Assembly: GCA_024349245.1 (NCBI GenBank)
Contig: JALDNG010000026.1
Coordinates: forward strand, 248,001 to 312,000
Reading direction: 5' to 3'
DNA length: 64,000 nucleotides
Source: Neodontobutis hainanensis
Taxonomy: Eukaryota; Chordata; Actinopteri; Gobiiformes; Odontobutidae
Below, piece by piece: positions 58,701 to 64,000 of this stretch; positions within the stretch are counted from its first letter, which is position 1, and each line of letters opens with the position of its first letter. Under the pieces are notes generated by a model. It was given only the letters and a program-made list of their open reading frames with translations, had not been told where the DNA came from and searched no databases. A program made the translations under genes and the position numbers.

Positions 58701-61700
58701 CAAGCCCATCACAAGTGGCAGCACATGGTTTCCATCTTGTTCACATAAACTCAGCATCCCACAGTGTTTTTACAACATACACATTTCTTATTGGCGATAT
58801 AATTGTTTTTTATTGTAAGCCATGGGAATGACATAAAGGCTAAGTGAGGGAGCAGAAGGGTGTTTGGAAAAACAACTTAGTGTAGCTACGAAACTTCCCA
58901 GCTGGCAGCTTCAGCAAAATATTTTCCTATAGCTCGCAGTTTCCTCTTTAAGGAGGCCGCTTTGGACACACTCTTTGTTTAGACAGGGGTTGTGGGGTTC
59001 ATTTTTAAATAAAGCCTGTTTAACTTGTCTTTTAAAATATGTTTGTTTATACTGTGTTATGTGAGCCTTTAAGTTCCTTTTTTGAGAGTAAAAATTGAGT
59101 TTGGTCAATGTTGTTGTAAGCAACAACTGAGGAGCCTGCCTGTCCTACCTCTCCTAATGACTGACGGATCAGAAGGGTTGATTAAATATTGGCCTCCCAG
59201 TTGGTCATGTCTTTAATTAAGGAACAGAAGGCATCAGGCTGAGCAGTAGGAAATGCCAGCTCCCTGTGGCACTCGCGCCTAACCTGCCACGGCAAGCTGC
59301 TAATTTGTCTGCTGATGCTGGTAAAACGGCTGATGCTCATACTCTGACTAATACTAGAAAAGAGCTGTGTTAGCTTTGTATTTATGATTAATGTTTCAAA
59401 TGTTGCTCCTGGAAAGATTCTTTATAAAAATCTATGCTTAGAAAACACTTTGAACAGCCCTGGTCGGGTCATTCCCAAAGCAGGACAGAGGGCTGGTGGG
59501 GCATTGTGAAAGGGCTCGAGCATTCCTCAGTGACAAGGTGTTAATTCTAGTGCAACAGATCTACTGGACAGCTTCTGTTTTTGTCGACATGAGTGCAGCG
59601 GGACTTGAGATGAGTGCTGGTCTGTTTCCATTACACCAACCTTCACAGTTTATTTGCTCTTTACCATTCTGTCTGATGTCCTAATTCAAACATTAATCTC
59701 CTGGATGGGTCTAATAATTTGGTTCATGTTATGGGCTTGCTGTTAATGACTGAAACAATGGAAGCATTATTAGGTCACAGACAACTAAATTTACGTGAAA
59801 AGATGTTTTACTTTTATTTGAATCTAATTTTTTACAGTACATCTAATCTATTTTTTTTTTAACTTTTTAAACGGAGAAAGTTCAAGCTTATCACTTATGC
59901 CTTTTCATATTCTGTGTTACACTGCCACCTGCTGATTAGAAATGGAATAAGACATCCCAGAAACGTGTGTAGACCTGGAGATGTGCAGTAACAGCATAGT
60001 TAAATACCTTTCTAATAGTGTCCATAAGTGGAGGTGATAAATTTTAATAAAAAGATTTCTCTTGCCACACATGTACACTTCTGTTTCCACAGTTACTGGC
60101 CAAACAAATGCAGGAAGAGGAGGAGCAGAGAATCAGGAGGAGTCAAGGAGAAGGTAATTAGCAGTATTCTTAAGACACCAAAGTGGATCATTACATTGAT
60201 TAATTTGACAAGCTGCAAGGATAATGTAAAGAGGTCTGAAGTCTTTTGGTCTGTTTAGTGTTTATTATAATGTCTTGTATAAAGAACACACATTTTCTTG
60301 TGTTGGTCTCTCTAGAATGTGCCCATATTTTAATTCAGTTTTGAAAAAAAATTTAATGCAATATGTGTTTTGTGTCCGCCTAACCCTGAACAGACACAAC
60401 CGTGTCAAAGCTGAATTTGCTGCTAACTGACCTGCACTAATATTACCAGCCTCACTCTCGTCCCCTGCTCTTGTGTTGCATGTTTGGCTTGACCACAGGC
60501 AGCAGCAGTGGTTCTGAGCCGACATCCCCACAGCAGCATGCACACAGCAGCCCTCATGCAGGCCAGGGGCAGTACTCTCCTACCACCAGCAGGTGGGGAT
60601 GTTCTACCTCTGACAACTCCTTACAGTGTAATGGGCCTCAGGCAGGCTTTCTTAGGGGGACCGACGCTCGGAAAAACCCACGCCTACGGTCAAGTGAAGG
60701 ACAACGGCACTCGTTTAGAGAAGAATCTGGAGAGCTTTTGAGTGAGGATTCAGACGGCCCCGACACAGTTTTTCTTGAACCATCCTCTGGCAGGTCACAC
60801 AGACTGAATAACGGACTCTGTACTGTGCCTCCTCTACGACAGTCGCAAGAGAGAAAATACAGAAACCTCATCTCCCACAGAAACGTCCATGAACACTGGC
60901 AAAAAAGCGAATTAGATGAGAACGATTATGAACCTGGCTACCTAGAGAGGAGGAGGGCCAGGAATCTGGAGTATGAAGGTTGGCATAGTAACCAAAATCA
61001 GGAGAGTGACTCTAGGTTAGCAGAAGTAAGAGAAAAAAGGTGTAGTCGCACTGAATCTGTCAGATACTATGACAGAAGTAGAGACAGTTTCAGAGAAGCA
61101 GCAAAAACCTGGGCCTATAGGGAGAACCCTGACAAACATGTCCGCTTCCAGGATGATGCCAGAAAGTCCCGTAGATCCCAGAACGGGAGCAGGCAGGTTT
61201 GGGAGATGCTGGGCCAAGTTCTTAAAGAGAGGGGTGTGCCTGTCAGATTAGGTGTCAACGGGGCACCGCTACAAATAGGACCTCAAAGGAGAGACAGCCA
61301 GGTGCTTTATGGAAGTGAGGTCTCCTGTAGCGACACCCAACCACATCAGAGAGGCTTCCAGAGAGCTGCCAACAGCAGGCACAGTTTCCATGGCGATATC
61401 CGGGAAAGGAGGGGACTGCCACAGCGAAACAGCATTAGGAGAGACAGTGAAGGCCAGAATAGGCTTTATGATGACAGGCAGCAGGACAGAGAAACCAGCA
61501 GCAGAGACTCACATGATGGTAGCAGTGAGAGACGGGGCAGTAGAAGATGGAAAGAACACAGATGCATAAGGGATGGTGAAAGGGATGCCAATGAGCACCG
61601 GATCAGGAGGACAACAAGCGAACGGCGTCCATCTCCCAGTAGCGCAGAGCACAGTTTGAGTTTAGAGGAAGAGCGGGAGGTAGAGCGGCCCGACCGAAGA

Positions 61701-63286
61701 GTCGCACAGCGGAGCCAAAGCCTGAGCAGCAGCAGGGCTCTGGTCAGGCATAGGTCAAGACACCTGCCAGCAGGTAACACCCAGAACTGCAGAGGGGACG
61801 CTTCCAAAGCTTTCTGTGTGCATCTGCTCCTCTCATCTTACTTCAGTCAACATCAAATCTCCTGAATAAGGGTCTCTCATGGTACTTTGGGTCTTTTACT
61901 GACGTGCAAGTGTTTCTGTTTCATAACTGTAAAGCAAAGTACGTTGACACTAAACAGTTATGTTTAGTGCATGCTTTTATTCCTATTTCGTCTTCGTGCC
62001 CTCATTACAGATAAGGAATTTGTGGTGCTTCTTACCAATCAAGAAATATGCTTCTAAATGGTGCATCCTTTTTGCTTGTGTGATTCAAACTTCTTTGATT
62101 TCAATCTACTTTGACTTTTAAGTAAATGGTTATTCTTTTCAGTTTGGTAAGTTCATATTGTTTTTCCTTGTCATATCTAATATGTGTTGAATCCTCTTGG
62201 CACTAGAGCGGGACAGGACAAGCCTTCAGCTGGGGGAGCTGCAGCAGGTTCTACTGGACGAGGAAATAGCCCGCAAGCTGCAGGAGGAAGAGGAAAAGAA
62301 CTTGAGCAGGGTGAGCATTTCAAAGTCAATTAAGGGAGATCACACAGAACACTTGCGTAATTTGTTCTGATGTTTTGATAAAATCAAATTCTTTTTGATT
62401 GTGACAGAACTCCCAGGCTTCAGGTCAAAAATTATACTTAGAAGGAGACTTCAAAGTAGCCCAAGTAGCACAAGATGAGGTACAGTGATGTTATATTGTA
62501 ATGGCCAAGGGATAGATGTAATATTTTTAACCTTTTGGAATTTTATCTGCTCTGTTTTTTTTACCAGGAAATTGCACACTATATTCAGAAACAGGAAATC
62601 AAGTCAAAGCGCCGGTCTCGTGAGCTGGAAGGACCGGTCTCGTGGCGGGAGCACAGAGCAATGTACGACCGCAGAACTCAAGAGAGACAGGTCAATATCA
62701 TTTTTGCATCCTCATTCAATTAAAAGCACCAGTTCAGTATCCTGTGGTGACTTATTTCTGGTGTCTTTCTGTATCTGTTGTCATGTTTACTCCACTGCCT
62801 CAGATCCAGCGAGAAAGGCTTGACTCTGAAGGCCTTCCCTCCCCCACTGAGGACTGTTCCCCAGAGAATGAACCCCATAGTCCTGTCTCTACACTGCCGT
62901 AAGTCTTTCTGGGATACAGACCACTTCCATTGTTGTTCTACTATAAATGCTGACCTGCAGATGTCTTATTACAGACCGGCTCCACAGATCAGGAACATTG
63001 CGGAGGAACTAGACCCAACTTTCCAGGCTCGGAGGGAGGACAAAGACAGCCATGGAGCAACACAAACAGGTACAGGACAAAAGCACTCAAAGCCAAATGA
63101 CCAGAATTTAAGTGTTAATGTTTATATTGTTTTCCCTTTAATACAGGCTCCACATGTCAGCCACTTCCTGTGCAGCATTCAGGCTTTCTGGAGGAGCCCA
63201 CTTTCATCCCACCCACTAAGCGACAAGCGGACAAATCGGTGCGCCCCAAATCCAAAGAAAAGAGGGAAAATTGCAAACAACAATAA
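53518..63286 (+). CDS. ccdc50: CCDC50 (Ymer), coiled-coil ubiquitin-binding adaptor, 12 coding exons
   Basis: The family protein is a cytosolic adaptor that binds polyubiquitin through MIU-type helices, modulates EGFR down-regulation and NF-kB signalling, and has been described as an autophagy receptor; the human gene is linked to deafness DFNA44. Exons: 53518-53566, 57445-57507, 57639-57777, 57946-58036, 60093-60153, 60499-61773, 62207-62310, 62408-62479, 62568-62690, 62804-62898, 62975-63069 and 63147-63286. All phases join, giving 768 residues, or 343 without the 1275-nt exon. The N-terminus (MAELEIDQSHLP, VCQSFAVLEDKVLAHSLQEQ) is diagnostic. MIU-like helices include EEIARKLQEEEEK and AQVAQDEEIAHYIQKQE. 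The start is fixed by homology and by the acceptor. Confidence 0.95.
54352..54400. repeat. Polypyrimidine tract with T22
   Basis: C-rich sequence (cccccctcctcccccctcccc) is followed by about 22 T. Its purine-rich complement could form triplex DNA; it may also be the tail of an old retroposed copy on the minus strand, but no body is recognisable. Confidence 0.7.
55671..55780. repeat. GT microsatellite joined to a four-run G block
   Basis: About 45 GT units (55671-55760) run directly into GGGGTGGGGTGGGGTGGGGG (55761-55780). The second part meets the four-run G-quadruplex pattern with single-base loops. Confidence 0.95.
57445..57507 (+). CDS. ccdc50: CCDC50 exon, conserved N-terminal helix
   Basis: It encodes (V)CQSFAVLEDKVLAHSLQEQE, the most diagnostic CCDC50 segment. 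It ends on one base of Ile before gtaagg. Confidence 0.96.
57639..57777 (+). CDS. ccdc50: CCDC50 exon, coiled coil
   Basis: It encodes (I)EQYYTTNIQKNQLVQNDIRV, then AKKLQHEEEEQRIQQSTLLR and QASRQ, a long charged helix. It ends on two bases of Leu before gtaagt. Confidence 0.95.
57946..58036 (+). CDS. ccdc50: CCDC50 exon, coiled coil with MIU-like helix
   Basis: It encodes EEQDFEYARVIQEEIQRKAE then EAHRRELDDE. The pattern of acidic residues then hydrophobic-Ala spacing resembles an MIU. Phase 0 end, donor gtgaga. Confidence 0.95.
58037..60092 (+). other. ccdc50: CCDC50 intron, 2.1 kb
   Basis: It runs from gtgaga to tgtttccacag. Ordinary AT-rich intron; the open frames at 58365-58748 and elsewhere have no splice or family support. 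A 'gccacctgctg' motif near 59924 hints at a small degraded repeat, too short to name. Confidence 0.8.
60093..60153 (+). CDS. ccdc50: CCDC50 exon, acidic helix
   Basis: It encodes LLAKQMQEEEEQRIRRSQGE plus one base, corresponding to human ARLLQEKELQEEKKR. The donor is gtaatt. Its phase 1 end fits both the 1275-nt exon and, if that is skipped, the exon at 62207. Confidence 0.94.
60499..61773 (+). CDS. ccdc50: CCDC50 large optional-type exon, Arg/Ser-rich, 425 codons
   Basis: The acceptor gaccacag opens GSSSGSEPTSPQQHAHSS, and the exon ends ...RHRSRHLPA before gtaaca. It is rich in Arg, Ser, Glu and Gly with many RxxS and RRDS motifs, and looks disordered. It starts and ends in phase 1 (length 3 x 425), so it can be included or skipped in frame. 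Human CCDC50 has a shorter alternatively spliced exon at this place. This one is about 2.4 times as long as I remember that exon to be. Confidence 0.92.
62207..62310 (+). CDS. ccdc50: CCDC50 exon, MIU-type helix
   Basis: It encodes (E)RDRTSLQLGELQQVLLDEE then IARKLQEEEEKNLSR. DEEIARKLQEEE fits the MIU ubiquitin-binding pattern with its central Ala. Acceptor ggcactag, donor gtgagc. Confidence 0.94.
62408..62479 (+). CDS. ccdc50: CCDC50 exon, second MIU, first half
   Basis: The 72-nt exon encodes NSQASGQKLYLEGDFKVAQV then AQDE, matching human MRAAQVAQDE. It is in phase 0 at both ends. Confidence 0.94.
62568..62690 (+). CDS. ccdc50: CCDC50 exon, second MIU, second half
   Basis: It encodes EIAHYIQKQEIKSKRRSREL, then EGPVSWREHRAMYDRRTQER and Q. 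EIAHYIQ completes AQDEEIAHYIQ with the previous exon. Donor gtcaat. Confidence 0.93.
62804..62898 (+). CDS. ccdc50: CCDC50 exon, proline/acid-rich linker
   Basis: It encodes IQRERLDSEGLPSPTEDCSP then ENEPHSPVSTL and two bases of Pro. Acceptor ctgcctcag, donor gtaagt. Confidence 0.92.
62975..63069 (+). CDS. ccdc50: CCDC50 penultimate exon
   Basis: It encodes (P)PAPQIRNIAEELDPTFQAR then REDKDSHGATQT plus one base. Acceptor cttattacag, donor gtacag. Confidence 0.92.
63147..63286 (+). CDS. ccdc50: CCDC50 last coding exon
   Basis: It encodes (G)STCQPLPVQHSGFLEEPTF, then IPPTKRQADKSVRPKSKEKR and ENCKQQ, ending at TAA 63284-63286. The basic tail is fish-like; the end is fixed by the first stop in phase. 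Confidence 0.92.
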
Positions 63287-64000
63287 ATATTTAAACCTTG
63301 AGTTAACAGTGTAAAACCCAATAACCTTATGTTTGAAATGGCGGCCCTATTAAGCACTTTAGACCACAGGAACAAAAAGACAACACAAGGGACGTTCAGA
63401 AGCCATGTGAAAAGGGAACAATGCTTTTCAGTCCCTTTTTTTATTTTAATATTGAAGTATTTTTTACATTCAAGTATAATTTAAACACATTTTTTTTTCT
63501 TTTTTTTTCTATTTGTTTCGTATGTGTTTTCTGTTAGGCAGTCAAATATACAACGCCTTGTTTTGTAGTTAAAGTGCTGAAGGGAAATGGTAAGATTTCA
63601 ACACATTTTCATTCATTTCTTCTTTTATTTTATTTTTTCTTGTAAATGGAAAACCCCTATTATTATCTTTTTACACATTGAGTAATTTCCTGGATTGAGT
63701 TTGGTGCCATCATGTTTACTGTACAATGACAATCGAATTAACTTTATTAACTTACAGTTACCTTGGACTATATCATTGGTGAAAGACGCAGCTGTCATGT
63801 TAACAACTGTAAGAAAGTCTCTATTTTTGTATTTAGTTCAACAAAGGCACAATGGCTTCATTTGCATTGACCATAGCTATTTGCTATTTCTGTCTCAGTC
63901 AATTACGTATCTACTTATATTATGTATATATATTTGTAATATGCTTTAGGTAGAAGCTTTTATTTATTTTTTTTCTAAATTTATGCTTCTCCTTTTGTTA
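63287..64000 (+). other. ccdc50: CCDC50 3' UTR or flank
   Basis: AT-rich sequence with long T runs and no coding support. The only canonical AATAAA (63282-63287) overlaps the stop codon, so the real cleavage site may use a variant signal here or lie beyond the window. Confidence 0.55.

Noticed and set aside
1..64000. CRISPR arrays, operons, bacterial promoters, tRNA or rRNA genes
   Set aside because: The sequence is vertebrate nuclear DNA; no such array or RNA gene was seen.

Overview
The window is vertebrate nuclear DNA, almost certainly from a teleost fish (percomorph-like is my guess). The evidence is spliced genes with GT-AG introns, moderately compact introns, long GT microsatellites, a fish-type interspersed repeat, and a urotensin II precursor of the fish type. 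All exon calls below come from reading reading frames, splice sites and phases by eye. Every junction in the three genes keeps the frame.

Layout. (1) Positions 1 to about 49640, plus strand: the 3' part of CAMTA1, a calmodulin-binding transcription activator. It starts in an intron inside the CG-1 DNA-binding domain and runs through the large activation-domain exon, the TIG/IPT domain, ankyrin repeats, IQ motifs and a long 3' UTR. The window holds 17 constitutive coding exons and one 31-nt optional microexon, giving about 1670 residues here. Two introns are very large (658-20845 and 29558-38880). (2) Positions 50712-49891, minus strand: a complete four-exon urotensin II precursor gene (UTS2), tail-to-tail with CAMTA1. 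It encodes 129 residues ending in KR-AGTSDCFWKYCV. (3) About 52850-63286, plus strand: CCDC50 (Ymer), divergent from UTS2. It has a non-coding first exon and 12 coding exons, one of which is a 1275-nt in-frame cassette-like exon. The last 0.7 kb is its 3' UTR or flank.

The three genes do not form a pathway. CAMTA1 is a neuronal and cardiac transcription factor, UTS2 is a secreted cyclic neuropeptide, and CCDC50 is a cytosolic ubiquitin-binding adaptor. Their linkage is evolutionary: CAMTA1-UTS2 resembles the human 1p36 block, and UTS2B-CCDC50 resembles human 3q28, so this locus joins pieces of both.

The most interesting signals are: a 31-nt microexon that makes the last CAMTA1 exon be read in two different frames, both looking conserved; a CpG-rich stretch in the 9.3-kb intron ending in an ATG exon whose phase fits the downstream CAMTA1 exons, a candidate promoter for a form lacking CG-1 and TIG; a GC-AG intron in CAMTA1; and the mixed UTS2/CCDC50 synteny. 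I found no mobile element with coding capacity, no viral gene and no tRNA or rRNA gene.
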